Source of the DNA: Alteromonas salexigens
GTDB lineage: Bacteria; Pseudomonadota; Gammaproteobacteria; Enterobacterales; Alteromonadaceae
Assembly (NCBI RefSeq): GCF_025628895.1
Contig: NZ_JAOTJC010000008.1
Location: 62,001-126,000, forward strand
Length of the DNA: 64,000 nt
Reading direction: 5' to 3'
Positions 18,281 to 28,149 of this stretch are shown in pieces; the first letter of the stretch is position 1; every line of letters starts with the position of its first letter. The notes under the pieces were generated by a model, which did not search any database, was not told where the DNA came from, and saw only the letters and a program-made list of their open reading frames with translations. A program made the translations under genes and the position numbers.

Positions 18281-19288
18281 TTACAGTCTGTCCAGCATTG
18301 CCTGTGTAAACTCGGTGGTACCGGCTTCGCCACCCAAGTCACGGGTAGTGCGGTCGCCACTTTCAATTACGTCTTTTAGTGCACTGCGGATTTTCTCTGC
18401 TTTATCACCCATGTTCAGGTATTCAAGCATCTGAATGGCGGCCAGGATAACCGAGGTAGGGTTAGCCAGGTTTTTACCAGCGATATCCGGTGCAGAGCCG
18501 TGTACGGCTTCAAAAATAGCGCAGTCTTTGCCGATGTTAGCACCCGGCGCCATGCCCAGGCCACCGACCAGACCGGCACACAGGTCTGACAGAATGTCAC
18601 CGAACAGGTTGGTCGTTACAATGACATCGAACTGATGCGGGTTCATTACCAGCTGCATGCAGGTATTGTCTACAATCATCTCTGATGATTCGATATCCGG
18701 ATAGCGTTCACCCACTTCCCGCGCCACTTTCAGGAACAGGCCTGAAGTTGACTTGAGGATATTGGCTTTGTGAACCGCAGTCACTTTCTTACGGCCTTCA
18801 CGGCGTGCTAATTCGTAAGCGAAAGTCACAATCTCTTCGGCGCCTTCACGGGTAATTTTGCTAAGTGCTTCAGCTTCGTTGCCGTCTTCTGAAACCACCT
18901 GACCAAGACCAGAGTACATGCCCTGGGTGTTTTCACGCACGGTAATAATATCAATGTCTTCGTAACGTGCTTTGGTACCTTTGAAAGACAACACCGGACG
19001 TACGTTGGCGTACAGTTTGAACTGTTTACGCAGGCTCACGTTAATTGATGTAAAGCCCTCGCCAACCGGCGTAGTAAGGGGGCCTTTCAGGGCAACCTTA
19101 TTTTTGGCAATCAGATCCAGCGTGTCTTGGGGCAGTAATTCACCGTGATTTTCCAGTGCCATAAGGCCCGCATCGGCATAGTCGTACGCAAAATCGCAAC
19201 CAACCTTGTCCAGAATTTTCGTGGTTGCGTCAATGATGTCTGGGCCAATGCCGTCACCGCGAATGACAGTAATGCGTTGCTGAGTCAT
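18281..19288 (-). CDS. NAD-dependent isocitrate dehydrogenase
   Basis: A 335-residue beta-decarboxylating dehydrogenase of the isocitrate/isopropylmalate family. Substrate residues lie in SINVSLRKQFKLYANVRP (about 83-100), the metal-binding aspartates in FGDILSDLCAG, and the cofactor loop is EAVHGSAPDIAGKNLANPTS. The Asp in APDIAG points to NAD rather than NADP (NADP enzymes have Lys/Tyr there). Length and motifs match the IDH3-like NAD enzyme found in marine gammaproteobacteria. It converts isocitrate to 2-oxoglutarate in the TCA cycle. LeuB is excluded by substrate-site pattern, homoisocitrate dehydrogenase less firmly. Confidence 0.88.
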   Translation of the reverse strand: MTQQRITVIRGDGIGPDIIDATTKILDKVGCDFAYDYADAGLMALENHGELLPQDTLDLIAKNKVALKGPLTTPVGEGFTSINVSLRKQFKLYANVRPVLSFKGTKARYEDIDIITVRENTQGMYSGLGQVVSEDGNEAEALSKITREGAEEIVTFAYELARREGRKKVTAVHKANILKSTSGLFLKVAREVGERYPDIESSEMIVDNTCMQLVMNPHQFDVIVTTNLFGDILSDLCAGLVGGLGMAPGANIGKDCAIFEAVHGSAPDIAGKNLANPTSVILAAIQMLEYLNMGDKAEKIRSALKDVIESGDRTTRDLGGEAGTTEFTQAMLDRL

Positions 19289-19531
19289 GTGGAGGGATCC
19301 TCTGATAATCTGTTAACTCTTTCGTTAGGTTCTTAAATATTAGTCTGGCAACACGATTAAGCCTTAGGTAAGCATCTCTTACAGGCACTTACGTGACAGG
19401 ATGAGTGCATTGGGTAGTGATCCGCGCTGCTTCAGCGCCACCCGAATGCAGGTGTCGGGCCAGATGCCGCGTATTCTATAGGATCACGGAAGTGAGAGAT
19501 AGTGATCAGACCAATTTAATCTGTGAGATTG

Positions 19532-21193
19532 TCAGTTCACTAACGGGCAAAGAAGTTGTGGCGCCAGATCATGACGTAACGTCTTTTCTACGTCCGGTTG
19601 CAATGACAATACATCCAGTGATGCAGTGATGGCGCCAGCGACACTCTCGGCGGCTTGACTGTTGGCGAATAGCCAGCTCCTGGCCCACACCACCGACAGT
19701 AACAGCAGGGCGTGTTCCTTGCGCAGTGACCGGGGCACGTCGTCCGGGTGTTTACCCGCATGGTGTAGCAATGCCCGCCAGGTAGGGCTCTGGTGCCAAC
19801 CCTGCGCTAGATCGCTGACCAGGGCTGGCCACTGTTGAGACTCTTTCAGGGTAAACCAGTCTTTCATCTGGATACCCGCCTGGCGTTTGAATGGCAGGGT
19901 TGTCATCACTTTCAGGGCCGGCAACATAAAGAGTGGGGCGCATAACAGGCTGGTTACCAGCGCGGCAGACTGGCTGGTAAACCGCGTACGCGTATGGGTG
20001 GATAACAGCCCGGCAATGCCTGCGGCCACTACCGCCAATGTCTGGCACTGTGCAAGCAGAGGAAACTGATGCTGGGTAAGGCGCTGTGACAATGCTCGCT
20101 GGGTAAGCATGTCACCTACCCGCTCTGTTCCATAGGTGAGGATAGCCTGTTTAACATTCCCCACCGGCAACTGCAGCCGGTTGTCATTGCTGGCCGCCTC
20201 CCGCAGAAACTGACTGAACACCGGCTCCCGCTCTACCATACCGCTAAGCTCACTGATATCGGTATCAGGTAGCTGTAAAGCATCAATTATTTTAAGCAGG
20301 CTTGATGGGGGGCGGTTTACCGGAAAGACCACGGGAAAGGCGCCGGGGCCCGACGCATCTCGGTTTGGCTGACAGGCACAATAATACTGCCACCACTGAT
20401 GGAATGGGAGTGGTGCCGCGGACCATGGCTGTAAGGATAAAGTGGGCACCCACTGATGTTCACCAGTCAGAGCTCCATTGCTGCCTGCCGACAGTTCGCT
20501 GCGTCGCTGAATGGCCGTGTGGTTACCGCTCACTGCCAGTACCAGTGCTTGCTGATTATTTGCGTTTACCCAGCTGCCGGGCGAAACCTCGCTGAGGCTT
20601 TTCAACAGGCTTCCCAACATCGCCTGATAAGGCGCGCTGGTGTGCACAGTAGCCAGTGGTTTAAAGCAGCCATACAGCGATTGTCTGGCTAAGTGTCGGG
20701 CCAGGTAGGTGGCAACTAAACCCAGCTGTTGCCAACGAGAGAGAGTAGGGCGCTGTAATAGCTTCACGCCATCGGGGTGCACCAGGGCTTTACGGATCGT
20801 TAATAAGTCTGACCATATCTCTAATCCCCGCTGCCGGCAAAATACCGAGAGGGGCCTTAAGCGGGCAAAGGCTTGCTCCTGTGGTTTATCCGCACACGCT
20901 TGCACAGCCACGAGCGCGGCCAGTATATGCTGAAGTGTATGTTCGTTGGTACGCTGCAGTATCCCCAGTGAGGTAACGGTAATGCATGCACGCAGTGAAA
21001 ATGAGGAGGTGGCGGAGCTGTCAACCAGCTTTATATAAGCTAACGCAGCATCAGGATTTGCACGGCAGGCAGTGATAACCTTTTTTGCGGTATGCAGACA
21101 AAGTTCCGGGAGACGCTCCTGGGGGGCAGTAAATAACTGCTGCTCTACGGTAGCCAGATTGTCGGCCACCTCGGCAAAGGGGTGATCGGTCAT
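19532..21193 (-). CDS. HDOD-domain signalling protein
   Basis: 553 residues. The middle to C-terminal half holds an HDOD domain (about residues 295-480), recognisable by PSSLLKIIDALQLPDTDISE, then VEREPVFSQFLREAASNDN and a helical bundle. HDOD proteins are non-catalytic relatives of HD hydrolases, often in second-messenger or stress signalling. The N-terminal ~280 residues are helical with no recognised domain. It starts 3 bases after the upstream DUF3192-type gene, so the two are probably co-transcribed. Output and partners unknown. Confidence 0.75.
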   Translation of the reverse strand: MTDHPFAEVADNLATVEQQLFTAPQERLPELCLHTAKKVITACRANPDAALAYIKLVDSSATSSFSLRACITVTSLGILQRTNEHTLQHILAALVAVQACADKPQEQAFARLRPLSVFCRQRGLEIWSDLLTIRKALVHPDGVKLLQRPTLSRWQQLGLVATYLARHLARQSLYGCFKPLATVHTSAPYQAMLGSLLKSLSEVSPGSWVNANNQQALVLAVSGNHTAIQRRSELSAGSNGALTGEHQWVPTLSLQPWSAAPLPFHQWWQYYCACQPNRDASGPGAFPVVFPVNRPPSSLLKIIDALQLPDTDISELSGMVEREPVFSQFLREAASNDNRLQLPVGNVKQAILTYGTERVGDMLTQRALSQRLTQHQFPLLAQCQTLAVVAAGIAGLLSTHTRTRFTSQSAALVTSLLCAPLFMLPALKVMTTLPFKRQAGIQMKDWFTLKESQQWPALVSDLAQGWHQSPTWRALLHHAGKHPDDVPRSLRKEHALLLLSVVWARSWLFANSQAAESVAGAITASLDVLSLQPDVEKTLRHDLAPQLLCPLVN

Positions 21194-21196
21194 GCA

Positions 21197-21571
21197 TCAA
21201 CTCTGTTGATAGCTTTGATACGCCCCTTCTCCCCACGCAATTAACTGATCGTTTTCAAATAACAGTGGCGTGCATTCGTCCTGAGTTGTCAGACCATCGG
21301 CACGCACGTGTTGGGTGCGATAGAACATCACCTGAATGGTGGTGCCGTTTTCCATTTTGGCTTCGGTAATATCCGGTGAGCCCAGCAGTGCTAACACCTC
21401 TTCACGGGTGCTGCCCAGCTTGAGCTTGGTGATCTGTACCTTGTTGTATTCTTCGCGATCCTGCCAGTCCATGTTCTCTGGCTTATCGGGGTAAAAAGAT
21501 AACACCAAAAATACAAATAACGCGTACGCCGCCGCTCCCAGCGCTATTAACCGAATAACCTTGCTGTTCAT
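21197..21571 (-). CDS. DUF3192-family membrane-anchored protein
   Basis: 124 residues: an N-terminal transmembrane anchor (about 7-26), then a compact domain with ITKLKLGSTREEVLALLGSPD and a conserved core MFYRTQHVRADGLTTQDECT followed by LIAWGEGAYQ. This is the DUF3192 pattern, related in layout to the BamE/SmpA fold (a small lipoprotein-like alpha/beta domain). A paralog lies at 26623-26985. Function unknown; it is probably periplasmic and membrane-tethered. First gene of a two-gene unit with the HDOD protein. Confidence 0.82.
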   Translation of the reverse strand: MNSKVIRLIALGAAAYALFVFLVLSFYPDKPENMDWQDREEYNKVQITKLKLGSTREEVLALLGSPDITEAKMENGTTIQVMFYRTQHVRADGLTTQDECTPLLFENDQLIAWGEGAYQSYQQS

Positions 21572-21654
21572 CCTTCGTCACTTATTGCGTGCTATTCCTT
21601 ATAGTGTACCGTAAAAGCGTCACTATAAGGAATGCTAAAACGTAACCAGATACG

Positions 21655-23019
21655 TCATTTACCGCGTGAGATGGTATAGCACGGCTTGTACTCACTGCCG
21701 GGCAATTTCATGCGCTGTTGTGCAACGAACGACTTCAGCAAACCATCAATGCGCGTCATCAGGTCGGGGTCACCCGTCAGGCTGAACGGGCCGTGCTCTT
21801 TAATTTGCCTGATCCCTTCTGCCTTAACGTTACCGGCAACAATCCCAGAGAACGCTTCACGGAGTACTACCGCCAGATCGGCCACATTCTGATCCTGGTG
21901 CAGCGCCAGGGCGCCCATGGTTTTATGGGTGGGCACGAAAGGGCGTTGAAACGGCGGATCAATTTTCAGTGACCAGTTGAAGCTGAAGGCATCTCCCATT
22001 GCGCGACGGTATTTGTTTACTTTCTCCATGTCGGCGCGCAGGGTGCGGGCTACTTCCGGGGGATCGTCCACAATGATCTGGTATTTACTCTGTGCGGCTT
22101 CGCCCAGGGTTGCGCCTATGAACTCGTCGATCGCTTCAAAGTAGCCCTCAGAGCCAGCCGGGCCGGTAAGGATCACGGGGAAAGGTTGCTGGGCATTGCG
22201 CTCGTTCATCAATATACCAAGCAGATACAACAACTCTTCGGCAGTGCCGACCCCGCCCGGGAAAATGACAATGCCGTGAGCAATGCGCACGAACGCTTCA
22301 AGCCGCTTCTCAATATCGGGCATGATAATGAGTTCGTTCACAATGGCGTTGGGCGGCTCGGCTGCAATAATGCTGGGCTCAGAAATACCGATGTAGCGGC
22401 CTTTTTTGTACCGTTGTTTGGCGTGCCCAATTGCGGCCCCCTTCATCGGACCTTTCATTGCACCGGGACCACAGCCGGTACAGATATTCATTTCCCGCAA
22501 GCCCAGCTGGTAACCCACTTCCTTGGTGTATTTATATTCATTGAGGTTAATGGAGTGGCCACCCCAGCAAACGATGGTATTAAGTTCATCATTGCCTTCC
22601 AGTGCCTTCGCATGGCGTAGCATGTCAAAGACCATATCAGTGGTACTGGGACCGTCGACTGGCGCGGTTTGATGTAAAAAGGCGTATTTATTGCCCATGT
22701 ATAATAAGTCGCGCAGGACGGCAAATAAGTGCTCATGCACACCATGCACCAGCTTGCCGTCTACGAAGGCTACCTCGGGCGGATTGATCAGTTCTATTTT
22801 TACGCCGCGTTCCCGGCGGATAAGTTTGACATCGAAGTCGTCGTACGGGGCAAAGAGCACCTCAAAATTGTCTTCATCAACGCCGCTGTTAAGCACTGCC
22901 AGGCAGCAATTGCGAAACATATCGTATAAATCACTATGGGTAGAATCCTGAAGCTGTGCGACTTCTACCTGAGAAAGCTGACTCATCCACCCAACCGGGT
23001 TTAACTGCACTTTTTTCAT
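21655..23019 (-). CDS. ppnN: PpnN, nucleotide 5'-monophosphate nucleosidase (YgdH)
   Basis: 454 residues, as in E. coli PpnN. The LOG-type Rossmann core has the [15 protein letters not shown] motif (about 252-266) and [19 protein letters not shown] (about 183-201). It carries the N- and C-terminal extensions typical of PpnN, which in E. coli bind (p)ppGpp. The enzyme cleaves purine and pyrimidine nucleoside monophosphates to base and ribose-5-phosphate. The start overlaps the stop of the upstream diguanylate cyclase by 4 bases (ATGA), an unusual partner. Confidence 0.95.
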   Translation of the reverse strand: MKKVQLNPVGWMSQLSQVEVAQLQDSTHSDLYDMFRNCCLAVLNSGVDEDNFEVLFAPYDDFDVKLIRRERGVKIELINPPEVAFVDGKLVHGVHEHLFAVLRDLLYMGNKYAFLHQTAPVDGPSTTDMVFDMLRHAKALEGNDELNTIVCWGGHSINLNEYKYTKEVGYQLGLREMNICTGCGPGAMKGPMKGAAIGHAKQRYKKGRYIGISEPSIIAAEPPNAIVNELIIMPDIEKRLEAFVRIAHGIVIFPGGVGTAEELLYLLGILMNERNAQQPFPVILTGPAGSEGYFEAIDEFIGATLGEAAQSKYQIIVDDPPEVARTLRADMEKVNKYRRAMGDAFSFNWSLKIDPPFQRPFVPTHKTMGALALHQDQNVADLAVVLREAFSGIVAGNVKAEGIRQIKEHGPFSLTGDPDLMTRIDGLLKSFVAQQRMKLPGSEYKPCYTISRGK

Positions 23020-24530
23020 AACGTCGTTTCCTGATCAGTGATCACACAATTGCGGCCGCTGCGTTTAGCCTTATAAAGATTTGTATCGGCGCGGTTGAAT
23101 ACTTCGTCCGGCGTATCGCCGGCTTTCAGGCAGGTACCGCCAAATGATGCGGATATAATGACTTTTTCCTGTTTGAACTTAAAGGGAATATCAGCTAAAG
23201 AAGCTCGTAATGCTTCGAGCTTTTTCTGCAAGCCGCTGCTATCTACCCCAAGTAGTAACATGACAAACTCTTCACCGCCCCAGCGGGCAATAAAGTCATC
23301 TTTGGAGAGGTTTTTCCGCAGGTGGCGGCTGACCACCTGCAAGGTTTTGTCGCCGGCAGCATGTCCAAACCGGTCGTTAATTGACTTAAACAAGTCAATG
23401 TCGGCGACCGCTAATGCCAGCTTAACATTCCCATTTTCCGCTAACGCAAAGGCCCGTTCAATTCGCTCATTATAGGCCTGCCGGTTGGGAAGACGGGTTA
23501 GCGAGTCAGTCTGGCTGGAGACGATTTGTTCTGCCAGTTTTTTTCGATAGGACTGTGTCTGACTTTGCAGACGGGTTAGTTGTCCCTGCATGGAGGCCAG
23601 TAGTTTCAAAAGTTCGTGTTGTTCGTCCTGTTCGGCCTGGGCGCGCTCGGACAATGTGGAAGATACGTTTTTGACATATTGCTGGGCCTGACGTTTGAGG
23701 CTCTCAAGCGACTCACTATGGTTAACAGCATCTTCCATAGTTTCCAGCTGTGCCTGCATTTGTGCAGTGCTGGCTTTACGGGTAGCAAAACTGGCCTTCG
23801 ACAAGTCGATGGTTTGCGATACGTTCTGTGACACCTGCCCAAGGCTTTTGTGCAGGCTCTGAATGACCTTGCCAGACAGACTGGCTTCGCTCATAGCTTC
23901 CTGCACTATCATCCGAATGATCACCACACAGCTTTGCAACAACTCTTCTTCCTGCATGCCCTGCGCTAATTTAGCCTGGATGGTCAGTAGTTGCTCATCA
24001 TCAGGTCGCTTGCGGGCATAATTTTTAATAAGCAAATTAAGCTCATCGAGAATAGCGTGGTAGTGGCGCGCGTTTTTTTCTGGCTCAGATTGAGGATTTG
24101 CTGGCTTGGGGCTGGCAGCTTGCGCGTTTACGGCGAAAAAGCGGGTAGCCTGCCGGTACAACGCCAATACCGCGAACAGGTCCTGAGCAGGCTGGTTCAG
24201 CTTAACCAGTAACTGTGCCGCATTTTGTTGCACGCCAGACGACTGCGCCACTTTCTGTTGAAACGCTTTTACATCGGTTTCCAGATCATCAATAGACTTG
24301 TTCACCACTTCGCTTGTGGACGCATGGGCATTTTGCAGTTTTGTGCCCAGCTTATTAATGCTCACCGTCGCCAGTGTGTAGTTGGGGCTGCCAGCCAGAT
24401 GACCACGGAGCGTTTGCAGTTCGTTATCGATATCGCTGGACAGGCCTTCATAAAATTTCGTCAGACGAATAATAAAGCGGGTCAGCGTCTCGGCGTGATT
24501 CTTCAGTGACTGAAGCTGTTTTCCTTCCAT
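23016..24530 (-). CDS. diguanylate cyclase with long coiled-coil N-terminus
   Basis: 504 residues. Residues 1-330 are almost wholly helical with long coiled-coil stretches and no transmembrane segment or clear sensor domain. The C-terminal GGDEF domain (about 338-500) begins [20 protein letters not shown] and has an active-site GGEEF (418-422), so it should make cyclic di-GMP from GTP. The four residues of the usual inhibitory site, five residues before GGEEF, read SKDD rather than RxxD, so product inhibition is probably lost. Cytoplasmic; translationally coupled to ppnN. Confidence 0.9.
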   Translation of the reverse strand: MEGKQLQSLKNHAETLTRFIIRLTKFYEGLSSDIDNELQTLRGHLAGSPNYTLATVSINKLGTKLQNAHASTSEVVNKSIDDLETDVKAFQQKVAQSSGVQQNAAQLLVKLNQPAQDLFAVLALYRQATRFFAVNAQAASPKPANPQSEPEKNARHYHAILDELNLLIKNYARKRPDDEQLLTIQAKLAQGMQEEELLQSCVVIIRMIVQEAMSEASLSGKVIQSLHKSLGQVSQNVSQTIDLSKASFATRKASTAQMQAQLETMEDAVNHSESLESLKRQAQQYVKNVSSTLSERAQAEQDEQHELLKLLASMQGQLTRLQSQTQSYRKKLAEQIVSSQTDSLTRLPNRQAYNERIERAFALAENGNVKLALAVADIDLFKSINDRFGHAAGDKTLQVVSRHLRKNLSKDDFIARWGGEEFVMLLLGVDSSGLQKKLEALRASLADIPFKFKQEKVIISASFGGTCLKAGDTPDEVFNRADTNLYKAKRSGRNCVITDQETTL

Positions 24531-24600
24531 AAGCTACATTCCTCGGGGTAAGCATGTCTGCCTACCCTTAGTGTGACACAGAAAAAAAGGTTCTTCTTCT

Positions 24601-25449
24601 TTATTGTCTGGCAAGTCTATGATTCGGATAAGGCTTTTCAAAATTTGAACGGAACGGATTAATATCCAACCCTCCCCGGCGGGTGTATCTTGCATTCACG
24701 GTAAGCTTGTCAGGCTGACACTTTGCGAGAATATCGCAATAAATGCGTTCGATGCACTGTTCGTGAAATTCATTGTGCTGGCGGAAGCTAATCAGGTACT
24801 TCAGCAGACTGGCGTGATCTATCGCCGGACCAGTGTAACGAATCTGAATAGTGGCCCAGTCGGGCTGACTGGTGATCAGGCAGTTAGATTTCAGCAAGTG
24901 ACTCACCAGGGTCTCTTCACGGTGGTCACTGCCCGTGGCAAGCAAATTGGCGTCCGGCTGATACTGATCGATGGACACATCGATATCGTCGATAACCGTT
25001 CCTTGCGGCTCTACCATTTTCAGTTGGTGAAATTGCTGTGGTGTCCACAATGTCACGTTCACTGCTACCCCGGCACACGCCGATAAGTCGCTTTGCAGTG
25101 TTTCGCGGACGTTGTCGATACTATCAAAGTGGGTCTGATTGAAACTATTTAAGTACAGCTTAAATGATTTCGACTCAATAAGATTGGGAGAGGTAACCGG
25201 TACATCGCAGGTTAAGATGGCCACCTGTGGCTTGCCTTTTTTATTCAGCCACGACAACTCATACCCAGTCCAGATATCCATGCCCTGAAAGGGCAGGTTT
25301 TCGGCAGTCAGGCCTATCGAGTCGCGATTCAGCGAACGCGGCACGCCTTGTAGCAGGGCAGGGTTGTAAATTTCTTCGTAAGTTACGCTTTGGCCCAATG
25401 TGAGTCCCTGAGGGGTTTCAAAGGGCGTAGAGTTAGACTGTTTGTTCAT
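24601..25449 (-). CDS. queF: QueF, NADPH-dependent 7-cyano-7-deazaguanine reductase
   Basis: 282 residues from ATG at 25449, exactly the E. coli length, and with this start the catalytic Cys in [11 protein letters not shown] is residue 190, as in E. coli. A GTG at 25455 would add two residues. The NADPH-binding and substrate segment [16 protein letters not shown] and the C-terminal [16 protein letters not shown] are present. It reduces preQ0 to preQ1 in queuosine synthesis for tRNA modification. It is divergent from syd; this neighbourhood is conserved with E. coli. No preQ1 riboswitch is visible in the short shared upstream region. Confidence 0.96.
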   Translation of the reverse strand: MNKQSNSTPFETPQGLTLGQSVTYEEIYNPALLQGVPRSLNRDSIGLTAENLPFQGMDIWTGYELSWLNKKGKPQVAILTCDVPVTSPNLIESKSFKLYLNSFNQTHFDSIDNVRETLQSDLSACAGVAVNVTLWTPQQFHQLKMVEPQGTVIDDIDVSIDQYQPDANLLATGSDHREETLVSHLLKSNCLITSQPDWATIQIRYTGPAIDHASLLKYLISFRQHNEFHEQCIERIYCDILAKCQPDKLTVNARYTRRGGLDINPFRSNFEKPYPNHRLARQ

Positions 25450-25536
25450 GATCACCGGTATGTTATGCGACCCGGGGCCGCTTGACTTTCAATGGTAGCG
25501 TTATAGTGTACCGCAAAACTATTAAGGACTCATATT

Positions 25537-26091
25537 ATGACAACGCCCGTTACCGACGCTTTGCAGGATTTTGTTGCCCGCTACCAATCCGCTGCACAGC
25601 AGGCTGGTCAGCCTCTGAGTACAGAGTATGACAGCGCCTGGCCGTCGCCGTGTTATCAGGGGAGCGGCGCAGAGGGTGAGCAAGTCCGCTGGCAACCCAC
25701 GCCACAAGCCGGTAATTTAAGCTTCCATAACGTTGAAGAGGCGTTATCCATATCACTGAACCCTCAGTATTGTGAGTTCTTCACCAGCTTCTACAGTGAC
25801 AATCTCACGGCAAAAGCGGAGCAAGGGGCATGTGAATTACTGCAGGTGTGGAACGAACAAGACTTTGAACGATTACAACAAAACCTGATTGGTCACTTAC
25901 TGATGAAGCAGCGCCTTAAACAGGCGCCCACATTATTTTTTGCCGTTACCGACGAAGAAGATTTTATTCTGACGGTGGATAACGCTTCAGGTGCCGTAAT
26001 GCTCGAACAGGTGGGTAAACCACCGCAGCAGCAGGTGGCGGATGATTTAGCAAGTTTTATCCGGACGCTGGAGCCTCTTATTCAGTCGTAG
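25537..26091 (+). CDS. syd: Syd, SecY-interacting protein
   Basis: 184 residues, matching Syd (E. coli 181), with YDSAWPSPCYQG near residue 28, NLSFHNVEEALSI and a YCEFFTSFYSDN stretch typical of the family. Syd is a cytoplasmic peripheral membrane protein that binds SecY and may monitor translocon assembly. Divergent from queF with 87 bases between the starts; its last 14 bases overlap the 3' end of the convergent small gene. In E. coli syd is next to csrB; here about 5.8 kb separates them. Confidence 0.94.
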   Translation: MTTPVTDALQDFVARYQSAAQQAGQPLSTEYDSAWPSPCYQGSGAEGEQVRWQPTPQAGNLSFHNVEEALSISLNPQYCEFFTSFYSDNLTAKAEQGACELLQVWNEQDFERLQQNLIGHLLMKQRLKQAPTLFFAVTDEEDFILTVDNASGAVMLEQVGKPPQQQVADDLASFIRTLEPLIQS

Positions 26092-26377
26092 GCTGCAATT
26101 GCTGCAGGCGTTGTTCCAGCAACGCCACCGCTTCTTCCAGTTGCACAATCCGCTTCTCCATGTCTTGGAGCTGGTCTGTCTGGCTGTGCACTGGCGTTGA
26201 ATCCTCTTCGGGCGCCTGACGACTGCCTTTAAACGCTTTTACTGCCGCAATTGCCTGCGTAACACTCACCGTAAAAGGGGCTTTTGCCCGTAGCATGGCA
26301 ATGGTAGGAGGTACGCCTTCTTTTTGTAGTTTATGGCAAAGCATTACCAGTTGTTGTACCGAGTCCTGATGGGTCAT
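26078..26377 (-). CDS. small coiled-coil protein of unknown function
   Basis: 99 residues from ATG at 26377 (MTHQDSVQQLVMLC); an earlier in-frame start at 26410 adds 11 residues and is less likely. The N-terminal half resembles a KfrA-N-like helical DNA-binding module (EGVPPTIAMLRAKAP...VTQAIAAVKAFKG). The C-terminal half (about 65-95) is a clear coiled coil (LEEAVALLEQRLQQL). It could be a small DNA-binding or adaptor protein, but no specific function is established. Its end overlaps syd tail to tail. Confidence 0.72.
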   Translation of the reverse strand: MTHQDSVQQLVMLCHKLQKEGVPPTIAMLRAKAPFTVSVTQAIAAVKAFKGSRQAPEEDSTPVHSQTDQLQDMEKRIVQLEEAVALLEQRLQQLQPTTE

Positions 26378-26622
26378 TGACGACTCCTTTATAAACCAGC
26401 CCAAAAGCATACCGCCCTAGTTGCTAATCACAAGGCGACTCTCTGGCTAGCGTGGTGAAAAATTAATGATGAATATGGCTAAATAATGGCGGTATTCACA
26501 AATTAATTGTGGCTCATCTTTTTCGCGAAAATCGTAAAGCCAATAAAATCAGAAGGTTATGTTCTGGCCTTAATCTTGATTAGGCAATGTCATAAGAATA
26601 TTACATAGCACAAGGAAACACG

Positions 26623-26985
26623 ATGAAACATCTGGCACTTATATTAGCACTTACTGCCCCTGTCGCTCTTTCAGGGTGTGTGATCGTCAGCGGAGATACC
26701 GACAGTTACTCTAAGGGAGACTGGGAAGATCGGGAGTACAACAACCGCAAGCATATTTCTCAGCTTGAACTGGACATGACTTACGAGTCAATTATTCGCA
26801 AAATGGGTGTGGCAGATTTCAATGAATTACACCAGAAAGCCGACGGTACGTATCGGGTGTTGTTCTATCGCACACAGCGGACAATGGAAGACGGCCTGAC
26901 CACCAAAGACGAATGCACGCCGCTGGTGTTTAAAAATGGCAGTCTGATTGGGTGGGGCGACAGTGCCTACGCGCACATCGGCTAA
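26623..26985 (+). CDS. DUF3192-family lipoprotein
   Basis: 120 residues with a lipoprotein signal peptide and lipobox VALSGC (Cys19). Val follows the Cys, so outer-membrane sorting is expected. The mature domain has DWEDREYNNRKHISQLELDM, then VLFYRTQRTMEDGLTTKDEC and LIGWGDSAY, the same core as the protein at 21197-21571, making them paralogs 5 kb apart. One is anchored by a transmembrane helix, the other by lipid. RBS AAGGAAA precedes the ATG. Function unknown. Confidence 0.84.
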   Translation: MKHLALILALTAPVALSGCVIVSGDTDSYSKGDWEDREYNNRKHISQLELDMTYESIIRKMGVADFNELHQKADGTYRVLFYRTQRTMEDGLTTKDECTPLVFKNGSLIGWGDSAYAHIG

Positions 26986-27131
26986 GCGAAAACAGAAAGG
27001 CAATTAACAACTGTTTAACAATTGTGCGATTTTCCGCTACAGTGTGTGTTGGGTTGCGGGCGCAGTAGTCCGCCATCAATGGCAACCGGTATCGTACCGG
27101 CTGCCATTTACGCATGTACAGGAGAAACGCT

Positions 27132-27776
27132 ATGACCGCTGCTATTGCCCAATTTCCACCAGTGAACCCGGACAACGTCAATGCGGTTTACCTGACTGCA
27201 GACGATCTCAAAGTCGCGGCCTCAATTCTGTATAACGCCTATTTCGATGACCCGTTGTTTGTCGATATTTTTCAGGCCGAGAAAGAAGGTTATGAAAACC
27301 GTTTACGCTCGGCCATTCGTGAAGAGCTCAATGCGTTTTGGGTAGCAGAGCAACCTATGATAGGGCTATTTGAGGGCAAACGCATGCTGGCGGTAGCTTG
27401 TATGATAAGCCCGGATGCTGCGTTTGGCGCTGGTCGGTACTGGCACTGGCGACTCAAGATGTTACTGACAGCCGGCCTGTTCGGCACTCGCCAGATGGTG
27501 GAGAAGGAAGAGCGGGTGCGGGCCAGCATACCTGCCAGCGATTATCATATGCTGAGTTTTATCGCGGTCCACCCCGATCACCAACACCTGGGCATTGGCC
27601 ACAAACTTATGGGCGCCATTGATAGTGTGCTGGAAGAAGACCCGAAGAGTGAAGGGGTTGCAGTGTATGTGACCCTGCCTAAATGCCGGCCCTTTTTTGA
27701 GGATGGTCGCTATCAAATGGTACGTGATTTAGAAGTGGGCCACGTCACCGGACAGGTCATGTTCAGGCCGAAATAG
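27132..27776 (+). CDS. GNAT-family N-acetyltransferase
   Basis: 214 residues from ATG at 27132, preceded by CAGGAG. The acetyl-CoA-binding motif A is clear: FIAVHPDHQHLGIGHKLMGA (about 143-162). The N-terminal half contains AASILYNAYFDDPLF and a hydrophobic AVACMISPDAAFG strand, as in GNAT proteins that act on small molecules. Substrate unknown. Transcribed alone, between the DUF3192 lipoprotein and the AT-rich block. Confidence 0.85.
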   Translation: MTAAIAQFPPVNPDNVNAVYLTADDLKVAASILYNAYFDDPLFVDIFQAEKEGYENRLRSAIREELNAFWVAEQPMIGLFEGKRMLAVACMISPDAAFGAGRYWHWRLKMLLTAGLFGTRQMVEKEERVRASIPASDYHMLSFIAVHPDHQHLGIGHKLMGAIDSVLEEDPKSEGVAVYVTLPKCRPFFEDGRYQMVRDLEVGHVTGQVMFRPK

Positions 27777-28149
27777 CGCTTTACCCAGTGGAAAGCCGCT
27801 GCGTTTGATAGCCTGTCTGGAGCTAAGTAATCCTTATCTGTAGCCTGTAGCGAAATCACGTGAGGCGAAGGTCGAAAATAAGAGTACTCTTACTTGCTCC
27901 ACTTCTACATTTAAAAGTTTTTTTTAATATAACGCGCTTCTATTATCACGTTTAGTCTAGATCAGCCAATATCACTAGACCAGCTTTACATCTCCGTTAT
28001 GTATGTTCGGCTCGGAAATCGACTTGGCTGACGAGTTTCTGTATCGCGCTCTTAAATTATCTAAAAATTTAGCTACCAAAAGCAAAACTTATTTTGTACG
28101 ATATTTAGGAATCTTTGGATTCATTAAAATAAAAAATAATGGAGAGAAC
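27777..28149. other. AT-rich intergenic region before the DUF3015 gene
   Basis: About 370 bases, clearly more AT-rich than the upstream genes, marking the start of the AT-rich block. It contains a perfect 14-base palindrome TAAGAGTACTCTTA (27879-27892) and inverted arms GTCTAG / CTAGAC (27955-27980). An in-frame start at 28003 extends into this region but is not supported. No RNA gene was recognised. Confidence 0.4.

Noticed and set aside
25450..25536. preQ1 riboswitch upstream of queF
   Set aside because: The divergent gap is only 87 bases and shows no preQ1 aptamer pattern.
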